Shown here piece after piece: positions 10,701-18,816 of a stretch of DNA of 64,000 bases; position 1 is the stretch's first letter; the number at the start of each line of letters is the position of its first letter. The notes under the pieces are model-generated. The model did not search any database, was not told the origin of the DNA, and was given only the letters and a program-made list of their open reading frames with translations. The DNA is from Sphingobacterium corticibacterium (GTDB lineage: Bacteria; Bacteroidota; Bacteroidia; Sphingobacteriales; Sphingobacteriaceae): NCBI RefSeq assembly GCF_004208525.1, contig NZ_SGIT01000003.1, positions 62,001 through 126,000 of the forward strand, given 5' to 3'. Position numbers and translations under genes: made by a program.

Positions 10701-11326
10701 TTCGTATCCGCAAAGAGATAACGGGCAGAAAGTTTCGGCACATAACATAGATTGACATAACGATATAAACCACCATACACATTAAAATCAGACAAATCCG
10801 AAGGAATGATCTCGACATCTCGCGAATTATCCGTACGGACCAAGATCGGAACCAGCCCGTTGAAACGCTTCGCTACATCCGTATTGGAGAATTGTGCTAC
10901 AGCGTCCGTGATATCAACATACCATTCATCGTATCCGCCAACATGCTCACCGACTTTTTCTTGATAGACATACACCTCGCTCTTCTGTCCGGCACCTTCA
11001 AAATGCAGGATCGTCCGGCCATCGAGATAGGGATTCTCGATATCCAAATACGTTCTGTACCAAGCAGGGCCTTGGTAATAATTTTTTTCGGGATGCACCG
11101 CATCGATCGCGTTGTAGCTATGTGGAAGCGTTATCTTTTCCCAAATAGGTAAGGTTTCGGGTGCACCCTTAGGTACTGGCCGCACGCCCTCCCAAATGTC
11201 ACCCAAATCCCCTCGGACAAACTCCCATCCATGCAATAGACGATGTTGCTCTTGCGCAACCACCTTTAATCCCGGTGCTATCCCAATTAAAACAAATAAC
11301 CATAAGAATTTTCTAACCATAATCAT
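7754..11326 (-). CDS. GH2 glycosidase fused to an alginate-lyase-family domain
   Basis: This 1190-residue secreted protein (signal peptide 1-24) joins two catalytic modules. Residues about 25-720 are a complete GH2 enzyme: jelly-roll, immunoglobulin-like domain, then the TIM barrel with acid/base E427 in GNEND and nucleophile candidate E511 in HVEWGGD. An N-x-K-G element at 607-610 resembles that of beta-glucuronidases, but it also occurs in other GH2 enzymes, so it is not diagnostic. After a beta-rich linker (720-825), residues 830-1190 match the Alginate_lyase Pfam fold, with the hallmark YWWPDP near 876-881 and NNHA at 1024-1027. Such lyases cut uronic-acid-containing chains by beta-elimination (alginate, glucuronan). 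A single polypeptide would then hold an exo-glycosidase and a lyase; GH88 downstream fits as the next step. The start could also be the ATG two codons later. I am confident of both modules but not of the substrate. Confidence 0.88.
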   Translation of the reverse strand: MIMVRKFLWLFVLIGIAPGLKVVAQEQHRLLHGWEFVRGDLGDIWEGVRPVPKGAPETLPIWEKITLPHSYNAIDAVHPEKNYYQGPAWYRTYLDIENPYLDGRTILHFEGAGQKSEVYVYQEKVGEHVGGYDEWYVDITDAVAQFSNTDVAKRFNGLVPILVRTDNSRDVEIIPSDLSDFNVYGGLYRYVNLCYVPKLSARYLFADTKLTDNDGMVALRAQLWNPDEVSIADIHTTIKDQSGKIVAQQNKSVQLQTGSEVQMLGDIRVQQPNMWSPNDPYLYTLEVAVIQGVDTALISERIGFRNFEFVRSGPFNFNGKRLLLRGTHRHEDHAGVGPAMTEEQIWQEMRMMKEMGVNFIRLGHYQQSGIVLDACDSLGILVWEEIPWCRGGLGGPVYQQQAKRMLTNMIQQHFNHPSIIIWGLGNENDWPGDFDEFDQQKIRAFMKELHDLSHQLDDSRKTAIRRCDFCKDIVDVYSPSIWAGWYRGVYTDYKKASRNEFERVDHFLHVEWGGDSHAGRHSETPDAGLSEVMRSTTADERAGDASLYGGPSRVSKDGDWSESYMVNLIDWHLKEQETMPWLTGTAYWPFKDFTTPIRPENPVPYMNQKGVVARDFKKKESYYVFQSYWAEKPMIHIYGHNWPVRWGNEGQERMVKVYSNCQEVELFLNGESLGKRKRDSQDFPAAGLRWMVKFKTGENKLEAIGYKNGLTIRDMLVQEYQTERWGKPVRVALEVLEEQQDTLLLQAQLFDENGVRCLDASNYISFDAVGEGKLLVDQGTSDGSRRLQAYNGRALLLLVRTGKNVVVTVKADSLNTCILDLSHTTVNVRAQVSKRIKASVLKEAEEALTLPRLTVTSSVSPRSAGGKHDFYSEGDYWWPDPNNPEGPYIRKDGLSNPDNFIDHRNLVMRLGDIVGTLVSAWELTRDARYRDASLKHLKAWFIDPKTKMNPSMEYAQAIKGIATGRGIGIIDGIHLVEVARALKVLHDARELPHEIYVGTKSWFSTYLEWIMTHPYGLQERDTKNNHAACWILQVVAFAQYIGDEEALAFANERYRSVLLPNQMANDGSFPLELERTKPYGYSLFNLDVFAGICYMLKDDDTTIHTFQFGEKNLEKAIQFMVPYVKSKVSWPFGKDVMYWDNWPIAHPFLLLGSTMFEQSQWLQLWGQLPLDYNELEVKRNSPIRHPLLWM

Positions 11327-11341
11327 CTCTCGTCGTATTTT

Positions 11342-12388
11342 CTATTTTATAATCCCATTATACACGGCGCGGCGCAGTATTCCTTCCGAGGTGTCGCCGG
11401 CATATTCCCAATACATTGCACCCAACAACCCTTGATCGCGAACATAAGCACATTTAAGGGCGATGGATTCAGGTGTTTCATAGGTCAGCACAAATTCCCC
11501 ATCTCTATTTATCATGTAATTAGCTTTGGCCTCATCGTCCCATTTTTTCTCAAATCCCTCCAATTTCAACAGGTCTTTATAATCGATGAAACTTTTTACT
11601 TCTTTTTTATTTCCCCGTCCGTAGAATGGGATTCCCAAAACAAGCTTTTCTACAGGCATACCTGCTTTAACATGTGCTGCTACCGCTTCTTCGCAGGTAG
11701 TCCCTCCTGACAATGGCGAACGATATAAGCTGGCATGGTGATACGGTGGATTGCCGGAATCGTAGGTCATGATATTAACAAAGTCAACGGTAGATGCAAT
11801 ATCCCGAAATGCAATATACTTTCCATTTGCCGCCGAAGCCAGCGTCAGCAATTTTCCTTTTCCGATAGCGCTGCGGATGTCGTGCATCAATAAAGTAAAG
11901 TTCTCCGTGTCTGCGGGGGAGGACGAAATTCCTCCTGCCGAACTGGTGGGATACTCCCAATCGATATCAATGCCGTCCAGTTTGAATTGTTCCACGATAC
12001 GCAGACAATCTTTGGCAAATTCTTCACGACGGCCGGGAGAGGCCGCCATCTCGCTAAACCTACCGCTTCCCCAACCACCGATAGACAGCAGGACGTTCAA
12101 GTGAGGAGATTGTTTTTTCAGTGCCACGAGTGCCTGTAAACGCTCTGGCTTATCGACCCTGACCCCATCAAAATTATCATTGACATGTCCAAAGGCATAG
12201 TTGATATGCGTAACATAAGCGGGATCGGGCATGACCGCCGTCCAAGATGTCACATAAGCGATAATAACGCCATCCGCTTTTTTGCAAGCTAGGGTAGTTT
12301 GCGGATACCATCCAACAAGCACGACCAGGAAAAAGAGGTAAAAACAAAAAACAGCCTTTCGGTTACTAGGCTCCCTTACATACACCAT
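11342..12388 (-). CDS. GH18 family glycosidase (chitinase-like)
   Basis: The 348-residue protein carries the GH18 catalytic signature DGIDIDWEYP at 138-147, with the D138/D141/D143/E145 pattern intact, and the substrate-binding LSIGGWG strand at 101-107. E145 is the expected acid, acting with the substrate N-acetyl group, so the target should contain N-acetylhexosamine linked beta-1,4 (chitin, or an endo-N-acetylglucosaminidase substrate). The N-terminus holds a hydrophobic segment (residues 12-30) ending TTLAC, so it may be a lipoprotein or have a type I signal; the leading MVYVREPSNRK is rather long. It is the first gene of the PUL1 transcript, 15 bases before the GH2-lyase gene. A chitinase-like enzyme together with uronic-acid enzymes suggests an amino-sugar/uronic-acid polymer, which is inference only. 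Confidence 0.88.
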   Translation of the reverse strand: MVYVREPSNRKAVFCFYLFFLVVLVGWYPQTTLACKKADGVIIAYVTSWTAVMPDPAYVTHINYAFGHVNDNFDGVRVDKPERLQALVALKKQSPHLNVLLSIGGWGSGRFSEMAASPGRREEFAKDCLRIVEQFKLDGIDIDWEYPTSSAGGISSSPADTENFTLLMHDIRSAIGKGKLLTLASAANGKYIAFRDIASTVDFVNIMTYDSGNPPYHHASLYRSPLSGGTTCEEAVAAHVKAGMPVEKLVLGIPFYGRGNKKEVKSFIDYKDLLKLEGFEKKWDDEAKANYMINRDGEFVLTYETPESIALKCAYVRDQGLLGAMYWEYAGDTSEGILRRAVYNGIIK

Positions 12389-12506
12389 GACAATAGATTT
12401 ACTTAATTTTTCAGTTTACTGGACGCAAGATGCATATACAACGCCTGCGATAAGAGGAGTTATCGTTCAAAAAGGTGTATAATTTGGTGTAGGAGGAGAA
12501 GAATTT

Positions 12507-12623
12507 ATGAAAATCCCCTTATATTCGGACGTGGCTAAAAGGCGTTACCGTATTCCGTTCCGGCATAGCCCTGAACAACATCGCAAGAAAATCGGATTGG
12601 CATTTAATATAGAAAAGAAATGA
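12507..12623 (+). CDS. Possible 38-residue basic peptide, coupled to the aldo/keto reductase
   Basis: An ATG at 12507 opens a 38-codon frame that ends in TGA at 12621-12623, overlapping the ATG of the aldo/keto reductase gene in the ATGA pattern typical of coupled translation. An AGGAGG at 12491-12496, ten bases before the ATG, is a near-perfect Shine-Dalgarno sequence, which is rare in Bacteroidota. The peptide is strongly basic (several RR and KK pairs) and has no recognised family or signal peptide. It could be a real small protein, a leader that controls expression of the reductase, or the relic of a longer upstream gene. No second line of evidence supports translation. Confidence 0.3.
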   Translation: MKIPLYSDVAKRRYRIPFRHSPEQHRKKIGLAFNIEKK

Positions 12624-13603
12624 ATTATAGAATTTTTAAAGGTGACCAGATTGCAGCAATAGGATTAGGAACATGGCAGTTGGGGAGTGCCGATTGGGGA
12701 CAAATAGACGAAGCCAATGCATTGGAAATCCTAAACACTTATGTAGAAGCAGGTGGAAACTTTATCGATACAGCCGACGTTTACGGCATGGGAACCAGCG
12801 AACGACTGATTGGAAAATTCCTAAAACAGACCGACAAGAAGGTGTATGTCGCAACGAAATTGGGCAGGCGGGACGATGTGCCAAACGGATGGCCTCAAAA
12901 TTTCACTTATGACGCTATACGACGGCATGTAGAAGATTCGCTGACACATCTCGGACTCGAGCAGCTATACCTAGAGCAGCTACACTGTATTCCGACTGAA
13001 GTTCTTCGTCGGGGAGAGGTTTTTGACCACCTCCGCCGTATACAAGAAGAAGGTCTTATCCAGCATTTCGGTGTGAGTGTCGAGACGGCGGAGGAAGCAC
13101 TTATCTGTCTCGAGCATCCGGATGTCGCTGCTCTACAGATTATATTTAACCTATTCCGTCAGCATCTAGCAGATGAGTTTTTTGACAAAGCCAGGGCGCA
13201 AGGGACGGCACTCATCGCCCGGGTACCCTTGGCGAGCGGTCTCCTTAGCGGAAAATTCAACCGGTCGACAACCTTTGATGGTAAGGATCACCGGCATTAC
13301 AACGCCAACGGCGATGCCTTTAATGTAGGTGAAACCTTTAGTGGAATTGCGTTTGAAAAAGGCATCGAATTACTGGATGAAATACGGAGCATCCTCCCCG
13401 ATGGAAACTTGGCACAACAAAGTATCAAGTGGATATTGCAGCATCCTGCAATTACGACCGTCATCCCAGGAGCAAGTAAAGTGGAGCAGGTACAGTCCAA
13501 CATAGCAGCCGCACAACAACCGGATCTCGACAACGACACTCTCCAAAAGCTTAAAGAACTCTATGCCGAACGGATTCGCCAAGAAATCCGCGGAAAATAT
13601 TAA
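12620..13603 (+). CDS. Aldo/keto reductase
   Basis: This 327-residue cytoplasmic protein is a typical NAD(P)H-dependent aldo/keto reductase. The catalytic tetrad is visible: D50 in NFIDTADVYG, Y55, K80 in YVATKLG and H122 in EQLHCIP. The C-terminal cofactor-binding segment TTVIPGASKVEQVQSN is also present. It belongs to the branch with a longer loop often annotated as general stress or sugar-oxidoreductase AKRs; the true substrate is unknown. The gene stands alone on the plus strand, divergent from PUL1 and convergent with fabD, with a shared terminator downstream. Its ATG overlaps the stop of a small upstream frame, which may govern its translation. Confidence 0.92.
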   Translation: MNYRIFKGDQIAAIGLGTWQLGSADWGQIDEANALEILNTYVEAGGNFIDTADVYGMGTSERLIGKFLKQTDKKVYVATKLGRRDDVPNGWPQNFTYDAIRRHVEDSLTHLGLEQLYLEQLHCIPTEVLRRGEVFDHLRRIQEEGLIQHFGVSVETAEEALICLEHPDVAALQIIFNLFRQHLADEFFDKARAQGTALIARVPLASGLLSGKFNRSTTFDGKDHRHYNANGDAFNVGETFSGIAFEKGIELLDEIRSILPDGNLAQQSIKWILQHPAITTVIPGASKVEQVQSNIAAAQQPDLDNDTLQKLKELYAERIRQEIRGKY

Positions 13604-13644
13604 CCTGTAATGCGTTACCCCCAAGCACGACACCATTTCAGACA

Positions 13645-13667
13645 AAAAGCCACAAGAAGTGGCTTTT
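13645..13667. terminator. Bidirectional rho-independent terminator between the aldo/keto reductase and fabD
   Basis: A perfect hairpin with 9-base arms (AAAAGCCAC at 13645-13653, loop AAGAA, GTGGCTTTT at 13659-13667) lies between the convergent genes. T-runs follow it on both strands, so it can stop transcription from either side. Confidence 0.85.
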
Positions 13668-13696
13668 TTGTTCTATTCTAGCAGCTGCTACCATTC

Positions 13697-14587
13697 CTAT
13701 TCGCTGATCGTCGCTGCCGAAGTTTGTACTGAACGATCTACCTTTTTCACTAATCCCTGTAATACATTTCCCGGTCCCACTTCTACAAAAGCTTCCGCAC
13801 CGTCAGCTAGCATTTGTTGTACTGTTTGTGTCCAGCGGACAGCTCCGGTTAATTGTGCAATTAGATTCGCTTTGATTTGTGCCGGATCAGTATAAGGCTT
13901 TGCATCCACATTTTGGACAATCGGACAAACAGGCGCTTTGATTTCTGTTTCTTCTATTGCAGCCTGCAATTCTACCTTAGCAGGCTCCATCAACGGAGAA
14001 TGGAATGCCCCTCCAACATTTAACTTTAAAGCTCGCTTAGCACCGGCTTCAGTCAATAAAACACAAGCTTTATCCACCCCCTCTATTGTTCCGGAAATAA
14101 CCAATTGTCCAGGACAATTGTAATTTGCCGCCACAACCACATCTTCTACTTGCGCGCATATTTTCTCTACAGTTTCATCGTCTAACCCTAAAATCGCCGC
14201 CATTGTCGACGGCTGTGCTTCGCATGCTTTCTGCATTGCGTTGGCACGCTTCGCTACCAATTTTAGACCATCTTCAAAAGATAACGCTCCTGCTGCCACC
14301 AATGCGGAGAATTCGCCTAACGAATGTCCTGCTACCATCGCCGGTTGAAAACTATCGCCTAAAGCTTTTGCCAGGATCACCGAATGAAGGAAAATAGCGG
14401 GCTGGGTCACATTTGTCTGCTTCAAATCTTCCTCTGTTCCCGCAAACATAATATCGGTAATACGGAAACCCAAAATATCGTTTGCTTGTTCAAAAAGAGC
14501 CTTCGTCTCTTCATTTAAATTGTATAGATCCTGCCCCATTCCTACGAACTGAGCACCTTGACCTGGAAAAATATATGCTGTTTTCAT
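13697..14587 (-). CDS. fabD: Malonyl-CoA:ACP transacylase
   Basis: The 296-residue protein is a standard FabD, which moves the malonyl group from CoA to acyl carrier protein at the start of fatty acid synthesis. The N-terminal FPGQGAQFVGMG motif, the nucleophile elbow GHSLGEF with S89, the partner histidine H196 in GGAFHSPLM and the C-terminal VEVGPGNVL are all present. It is cytoplasmic and of usual length. The gene is not next to other fab genes; its upstream neighbour on the same strand is the M16 peptidase, 110 bases away. The leader carries a hairpin and an AT-rich stretch that recurs at 19658-19727. Confidence 0.96.
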   Translation of the reverse strand: MKTAYIFPGQGAQFVGMGQDLYNLNEETKALFEQANDILGFRITDIMFAGTEEDLKQTNVTQPAIFLHSVILAKALGDSFQPAMVAGHSLGEFSALVAAGALSFEDGLKLVAKRANAMQKACEAQPSTMAAILGLDDETVEKICAQVEDVVVAANYNCPGQLVISGTIEGVDKACVLLTEAGAKRALKLNVGGAFHSPLMEPAKVELQAAIEETEIKAPVCPIVQNVDAKPYTDPAQIKANLIAQLTGAVRWTQTVQQMLADGAEAFVEVGPGNVLQGLVKKVDRSVQTSAATISE

Positions 14588-14650
14588 TTATCTATTTATT
14601 TGTCTTTTCAAATGGCTGATGAGCGCTCTCCAGATAAATCGAGAGCCGTT
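14588..14650 (-). repeat. Leader element, copy A (hairpin plus conserved AT-rich tail) before fabD
   Basis: Read on the minus strand, a hairpin (GCTCTC at 14641-14646 pairing with GAGAGC at 14625-14630) is followed by CTCATCAGCCAT and then AAATAAATAGATAA immediately before the fabD ATG. A closely similar arrangement (CTCATCGGCCAT, A-rich, AATAAATAGATGAA) occurs at 19658-19727. No T-run follows the hairpin, so it is not an ordinary terminator. Function is unknown. Confidence 0.45.
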
Positions 14651-14697
14651 TCATATCACAAAATAAAAATATTTTCTGTAATTCTATGGATTTTCAT

Positions 14698-15927
14698 CTA
14701 GGTTTCCGGAACAAACGCTAAAGACGTGAGCTTCTTTTCCTCAAAAATATCTTGCGCAGTAGACAACAGGTCGCTCGCAGATACCGCATCTATCTTTTCA
14801 AAGACTTCAGGCAGTGATATGACCCGATCATAGTCCATGACATTTTTTGCCTCTGCTATAATCATACTCATTCTATTCTCCTCCGCGAGCGCAATTTGCC
14901 CTTTGAACTTATTTTTTGCTTTTTGCAGCTGATTTTCAGAGACTCCCTTCGTTTTCAATTTATCAAGTTCTCGAAAAACAATCTTTTTTGCCCGCTTGAT
15001 CTTTTCTTCGTCCGTGCCCAGATAAATGGTGAATAACCCCGTATCCGTAAAGAGCGTATAGTTTGATTCAATTGTATAAGCAATTCCGTATTTTTCGCGA
15101 ACAGCAAGATTAAGGATAGATGTCATACCAAATCCACCCAACATATTATTGAGCAGCAGCAAGCCAGTTTTACGATCGTCATGAATACTATACGCTGGTG
15201 CGCCCAGCATAAAATGCACTTGATTGATTGGTTTCTGTTGCTCCAGATGCGCGGACATATTCACAAATACTTCCTGACGGGAACGAGCGGGTCTGTTCTC
15301 CTTTACCGGCTCAAAGTAACGCCTTAACATCTTCTCCACCGTTTTTAATTCATAATCACCTGTGATACCGATGACGATGTCATTGGTGTGGTAATTTTGA
15401 TGAATAAATTGCTGCACATCTTCTTTCGTAAAAGCCAGAAGATCTTTTTCCAAACCCAGAATATTGTGCCCCAATCCAGAACGCTTAAAAATCAGATCCT
15501 CGTAATCATCCATAATGGATTCTTCGGGATTATCCCGATAAGATGCCATTTCGTCTACGATAACCCCTTTTTCCTTTTCCATTTCATCCGCCGGAAATGT
15601 AGAATGGAAGATAATGTCCTCAAATAAATCCAGCGCTTTATGCAGATGTGGTTTGAGAATGGAAGCGTGTACACACGTATATTCTTTCGTGGTGTATGCA
15701 TTTAGGTCTCCCCCAACAGCTTCCAAGTAATTAAGAATCTGTTGCGTAGACCGTCGTTCCGTTTGCTTGAACAGTAGATGCTCAATAAAGTGAGCCACAC
15801 CATATTTACCCTCTTCTTCATCTCGGGAACCGGCATTTACTACCAAACAAGTGTGGGTAATGGGAGAAATCTGACGGTGAAATACCGCACGGATACCGTT
15901 ATCCAAGCGGATAATTTCATATTCCAT
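14698..15927 (-). CDS. M16 family zinc peptidase
   Basis: I prefer the ATG at 15927, giving 409 residues; a TTG five codons upstream is the only alternative nearby. The inverted zinc motif of family M16 is clear: HFIEH at 46-50 with H46, E49 and H50, and the third ligand E126 in VDEM, at the usual spacing. The protein has the two-lobe organisation of bacterial processing-peptidase-like enzymes, with the second domain carrying KYGIAYTIESNYT near 280-300. It has no signal peptide, so it is probably cytoplasmic. It follows the TonB-receptor-like gene by 44 bases on the same strand and may be cotranscribed. The substrate is unknown; mitochondrial-type processing and degradation of peptides are both possible for the family. 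Confidence 0.92.
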   Translation of the reverse strand: MEYEIIRLDNGIRAVFHRQISPITHTCLVVNAGSRDEEEGKYGVAHFIEHLLFKQTERRSTQQILNYLEAVGGDLNAYTTKEYTCVHASILKPHLHKALDLFEDIIFHSTFPADEMEKEKGVIVDEMASYRDNPEESIMDDYEDLIFKRSGLGHNILGLEKDLLAFTKEDVQQFIHQNYHTNDIVIGITGDYELKTVEKMLRRYFEPVKENRPARSRQEVFVNMSAHLEQQKPINQVHFMLGAPAYSIHDDRKTGLLLLNNMLGGFGMTSILNLAVREKYGIAYTIESNYTLFTDTGLFTIYLGTDEEKIKRAKKIVFRELDKLKTKGVSENQLQKAKNKFKGQIALAEENRMSMIIAEAKNVMDYDRVISLPEVFEKIDAVSASDLLSTAQDIFEEKKLTSLAFVPET

Positions 15928-15971
15928 ATCTATCAAAGTCAAACCCCAAAATTAGCAATAAAAAAGGACAT

Positions 15972-18797
15972 TTACATCCTTGGTCTTCTCATCCCCCCTG
16001 GGCCACTTTCTTCCTGAAAAGGATTCATCCCCGAAAACTTCTGAAATCTAAAGGTAAAGGTCAACATAAAATACCTTCCTAAGCGATTAGTACGGGAGTC
16101 TGTCAGTATATCGCCTACCGTTCTATTGATATTGATCTGCTGATCTAATAAGTCAAAAGCCTGTAAGCGGATCGTGCCTCGTTGTCCTTTCAACATACGT
16201 TGCTCAATATAGGTGTTGATGATGAATGGGTTTTCCGTTGCTCGGTAGCCTTTATTAAAAGTCTTAGAAACATCAGCCCCAAAAATGGTCGTCGGGGTGA
16301 TATTTACAGAACCTATCAGCGTTGGCGAAAACGACGACACATTTCCTTGTGAATACTGCGGTAAGGATGATTTGGTTATATTATAAGAATACCGTGCTCC
16401 TGGACTAATTTCCAGATTCTCCGATGGTGTGTACCGAAAAAACAACCCTTGCATCAAAACCGTATTATTGGTCACGTTTTTATCCCCTTCCAACGCATCC
16501 GCATCTTCTGCTATATAGGCGATATTCTTATTATAATTGGCGCTACCCATATACATGATGTTATAGGTCTTATCTTTTAGTGAGCGCCCCAGGTGGTAAA
16601 AAGAATTAACAGAATAAACAGGCTCGGATTCGTTTAAATAACGTACTTCCTGGTAAATACCATCTCCTTCAACAGGGTAACGTTTATTAAAAGAAACGAT
16701 TTTGTCCGTGGTCAAATTTGCATTAATAGTCGCAAAGAACGTCTTTCCTTGCTGGAAATCACCACTGCGGAAACGAATTCGACCGCTGTGCTGAAATTCA
16801 GGGTCCAGATTAGGATTCCCGATCGTCGTACTTGTACGGTTCGTACTGACTTCAAACGGCAATATCTGAGACACTCCTGGTTCAGAAGCACGCGCAGAAT
16901 AATTAAAGGTAATATTCGATTGTCTTGAAAATTTATATTCAAACCGGGCGATCGGAATGATATTAAAATTTTTCCGGTCGATTACGGCAGATTCCGATGC
17001 ATTATATGCATTTCCGCTCAAAACAGTAGGTTGTACCGCAGCACCTATACTATACTTAATTTTATCGTTGTCATAAGCATAGTTTGCCCCCACCCGGTGG
17101 GAAGTAAATGCGTAGTCATAATCATACGAATAGTTCAGCACGGCTGCATCACCTGCCCCATTAGCTATAGGGTTACCGTCTCTATCAAATCCATTTTGCC
17201 TGTCGAAATTATCATAATCGTTAATATTGAAATCGTATGTCAGCTCCATCCGACTATTTTCTCCAAGAGGCTCCGTATAAGAAACAGATGTTCCAGCATT
17301 CCAACTTTTGTTTTGCGCTTCCCGTATGGTCTGTTCATAAATCTCTCCTATCGTTTGATCTTGGTTGTTCGGGTCATATATGAGGCGATCTAAAATCTGG
17401 TTGTAATCGCTTTCGGAAACAGCATTATCGTAATTAAAATTGATAAAGAAATTTCTTCCCTTGTCATTCAGCCGTCTGTTGTACAATCCACTGATCCCGT
17501 AGCGTGGAGCATTGCTGCCGTTCAATTGGGTTTGCACTTGTGTGTAATCCAGTACATTATTCAAATAGAACATAGAATTATCCAGATTATCCGCATCATT
17601 CTTATTAAAGCCAAACTGTGGGGTCAATTTCAAATAGTCTTTTTCTGAAATATTCCATTCCATATTTGCTTCCATACGATGGTTAGTACGGATGGCGTTG
17701 TTATCCTGATCGCTATCCACGCCCATATTCTGACCGATATATTCGGTGAATGATTGTGTTTGTGTATTATTGTCATCCCTGCCAAACGAATAGGAACCAT
17801 ACACCTTAAACTTATCACTGAAATCATGGCGAACGTTCAAACCGATTGATCCTACTTTTGTGATACCATCGGAACCTCCCCACATACCACCACTACCTCC
17901 ACGGCCACCCCCGCCTCCCATACGTCGACGCGCACCACCACCCATCGTATTAAAGTCGAATAAGTTGGCATTCATATTATTCAAGTTTCCTAATACAGAA
18001 ACCTGTGTCTTATCCGTCAAGCCCATCCACATACCCGTGGTCTGGAATCTTTCTTCCGTTCCATAGCCTACGCGCACCGTTGCCATTTGACCTTTGTTAT
18101 ATTCCGGATCGATCTGAATATTTAAAACTTTTTCCGAATCTCCGGTTCTATTACCTGTCAAGTTTGCCATATCTCCATAATCATCGATTACTTGCATTTT
18201 TTCAATGATATTGGCGGGGAGGTTTTGCGTCGCTGTTTTCACATCGCCACCAAAAAAGTCTTTCCCATTGATACGTACCCGTGTAATCTGTTCACCTTGG
18301 GCCGTTACATTCCCATCCTTATCTACTTCCACCCCTTGTAATCTTTTTAAGGCATCTTCGGCTAGCGCACCTTCCCTTAATTTCAGATCCTTTGTAGAAT
18401 ATTCGACTGTATCTCCTTTCACCTGCACCGTAAGCACACCATCTACGACGACTTCTTCCAACATATTAGCTATTCCTTGTAGTTGAAACGATGGAATTGT
18501 CATTTTATCCTGCCCCGGCGAAAAACTGAATTGTCGGGCAAAGGGTTCAAAGCCTAAACTGCTTACTTTAATGGTAAACGTTTCTGATTTCACATTGTTA
18601 AATGTAAATATACCCGCTGGAGAGGCACTCGTTCCTAAGGTATCTTTATCGCCCTCCAATTGCACAGAAGCGCCAGCCACTACTCTGGACTCATCGTCGC
18701 GCAACATCCCCTGTACTGTTTTACCCGTTTGTGCCACCGCGTTGGAAGCGGATAACCAAACCGCCAAACCGCAAATTATTGTCAATAAACCTTTCAT
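15972..18797 (-). CDS. TonB-dependent receptor-like outer membrane beta-barrel protein
   Basis: The 941-residue protein has a signal peptide (1-23, ending VAQ), a carboxypeptidase-regulatory-like domain (about 27-90), a plug-like segment (about 110-235, with LEEVVVDGVLTVQVKGDTVEYS and the AEDALKRLQGVEVD motif) and a C-terminal barrel of the OMP_b-brl type with an aromatic-rich end. Proteins of this build are relatives of TonB-dependent receptors but lack a SusD partner, and their cargo is generally unknown. A glycine/arginine-rich stretch occupies residues 286-310 and a short one (GPGGMRRPRM) ends the protein. It lies between an unassigned exported protein and the M16 peptidase, all on one strand with gaps of 19 and 44 bases, so the three probably form an operon. 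Confidence 0.85.
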   Translation of the reverse strand: MKGLLTIICGLAVWLSASNAVAQTGKTVQGMLRDDESRVVAGASVQLEGDKDTLGTSASPAGIFTFNNVKSETFTIKVSSLGFEPFARQFSFSPGQDKMTIPSFQLQGIANMLEEVVVDGVLTVQVKGDTVEYSTKDLKLREGALAEDALKRLQGVEVDKDGNVTAQGEQITRVRINGKDFFGGDVKTATQNLPANIIEKMQVIDDYGDMANLTGNRTGDSEKVLNIQIDPEYNKGQMATVRVGYGTEERFQTTGMWMGLTDKTQVSVLGNLNNMNANLFDFNTMGGGARRRMGGGGGRGGSGGMWGGSDGITKVGSIGLNVRHDFSDKFKVYGSYSFGRDDNNTQTQSFTEYIGQNMGVDSDQDNNAIRTNHRMEANMEWNISEKDYLKLTPQFGFNKNDADNLDNSMFYLNNVLDYTQVQTQLNGSNAPRYGISGLYNRRLNDKGRNFFINFNYDNAVSESDYNQILDRLIYDPNNQDQTIGEIYEQTIREAQNKSWNAGTSVSYTEPLGENSRMELTYDFNINDYDNFDRQNGFDRDGNPIANGAGDAAVLNYSYDYDYAFTSHRVGANYAYDNDKIKYSIGAAVQPTVLSGNAYNASESAVIDRKNFNIIPIARFEYKFSRQSNITFNYSARASEPGVSQILPFEVSTNRTSTTIGNPNLDPEFQHSGRIRFRSGDFQQGKTFFATINANLTTDKIVSFNKRYPVEGDGIYQEVRYLNESEPVYSVNSFYHLGRSLKDKTYNIMYMGSANYNKNIAYIAEDADALEGDKNVTNNTVLMQGLFFRYTPSENLEISPGARYSYNITKSSLPQYSQGNVSSFSPTLIGSVNITPTTIFGADVSKTFNKGYRATENPFIINTYIEQRMLKGQRGTIRLQAFDLLDQQININRTVGDILTDSRTNRLGRYFMLTFTFRFQKFSGMNPFQEESGPGGMRRPRM

Positions 18798-18816
18798 ATT
18801 TTTTTTAAGTCGAATG

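Noticed and set aside
12650..12912. 79-residue plus-strand frame inside the aldo/keto reductase
   Set aside because: It is an alternative frame of a confidently identified gene without its own start context.
14588..14650. CTGATGAG resembling a hammerhead ribozyme core
   Set aside because: There is no matching CGAAA or GUC with correct stems, so the similarity is chance; the hairpin was kept only as an unassigned leader element.
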